DNA of 64,000 bases from Gymnorhina tibicen (lineage: Eukaryota; Chordata; Aves; Passeriformes; Artamidae), in NCBI GenBank assembly GCA_013399875.1, contig VXAZ01000376.1, positions 283,197 to 347,196 of the forward strand, written 5' to 3'. Position numbers and translations under genes: made by a program. The notes under the pieces were generated by a model that saw only the letters and a list, made by a program, of their open reading frames with translations, was not told the origin of the DNA and did not search any database. Positions 63,755 through 64,000 of this stretch are shown here, piece after piece; the stretch's first letter is position 1, and every line of letters begins with the position of its first letter.

Positions 63755-64000
63755 CTCGGTGTCTGCCAGCCCGACAGGGGAAGGGCGTGACCCACGCCGT
63801 GCACGGCAGCAGGACCCCTGCGCCTGCAAGGAGACCGGCGTGCCCCCGGGGCTGGGGCACAGCGCACGGGGACAGCTCGCGCTTCCCCGGGCCCCGCGCT
63901 CCTGTCCCGGACACTCCCCTGCCAAGCCGGGTGGCCGCGGACAGCTCCCGGTGCTGAGCTGGGCCGGTGGCCGCGGACAGCTCCCGGTGCTGAGCTGGGC
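63755..64000. promoter_or_regulatory. CpG-rich segment (possible CpG-island edge)
   Basis: Composition changes abruptly from AT-rich to GC-rich with many CpG dinucleotides (for example ACGCCGTGCACGGCAGC and CCGGGCCCCGCGCTC). In birds such islands usually mark promoters or lie in GC-rich gene bodies. The window ends within it, so its size and associated gene are unknown. No start codon in a convincing context was found on either strand. Confidence 0.6.
63931..64000. repeat. 36-bp tandem repeat, at least 1.9 copies, cut by window end
   Basis: A 36-bp unit beginning GTGGCCGCGGACAGCTCCCG starts at 63931 and again at 63967, with the available 34 bp of the second copy identical to the first. The unit is a multiple of three and open in at least one frame on each strand, so a coding repeat is possible, but a GC-rich minisatellite is equally likely. 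Confidence 0.9.

Noticed and set aside
1..64000. CRISPR array, bacterial operons, riboswitches
   Set aside because: No regularly spaced repeats, Shine-Dalgarno-led gene clusters or bacterial composition; the DNA is avian.

Overview
The window reads as eukaryotic, avian nuclear DNA, most likely from a neoavian bird and plausibly a songbird. The evidence is CR1 LINE fragments of several ages, all truncated at the 5' side as in birds, plus solo LTRs of bird endogenous retroviruses, all set in AT-rich DNA without dense coding. There are no bacterial, phage, plasmid or CRISPR features, and no complete protein-coding gene is visible. The LTR and CR1 family assignments come from recognised consensus stretches recalled from memory and were not checked against a repeat library.

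Layout. 1-757: 3' part of a CR1, cut by the window edge. 1256-2168: a much older CR1 remnant in reverse orientation. 3595-4111: two phase-compatible candidate exons on the minus strand, with two weaker candidates at 12850-13016. 4824-5427: an ERVL-like LTR, with a nearly identical 309-bp piece of the same LTR at 6095-6403. 6404-13838: mostly unannotated, intron-like DNA. 13839-14392: a second LTR type with perfect 5-bp target-site duplications and a 351-N assembly gap inside it. 25775-26065: CR1 reverse-transcriptase fragment. 27061-27155: short CR1 3' end. 32830-33379: old degenerate copy of the ERVL-like LTR. 34165-35420: two CR1 3' fragments back to back in opposite orientation. 36681-36797: a CCAA/AAAAC microsatellite. 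40634-40852: another CR1 3' end. 50938-51994: a 1.06-kb solo LTR with near-perfect 5-bp duplications. 56405-57066: an old CR1 interrupted by about 240 bp of foreign DNA. 63315-63725: a candidate minus-strand terminal exon with stop codon and poly(A) signal. From about 63755 the DNA abruptly becomes GC- and CpG-rich, ending in a 36-bp tandem repeat that runs off the window.

Interpretation. Most of the window behaves like long introns or intergenic DNA of one or more minus-strand genes whose bodies lie mainly outside or are too dispersed to assemble by eye. The candidate exons at 3.6-4.1 kb have good splice sites and matching reading phase, but I could not identify the protein. The terminal exon near 63.3-63.7 kb would end a different minus-strand transcript, or an alternative isoform, entering from the right. 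The open frames seen elsewhere are of the size expected by chance in AT-rich DNA, or fall within repeats. I found no convincing new biological system. The points most worth a second look are the duplicated LTR segment, the gap-containing LTR, the inverted CR1 pair, the interrupted CR1 and the CpG/tandem-repeat right edge.
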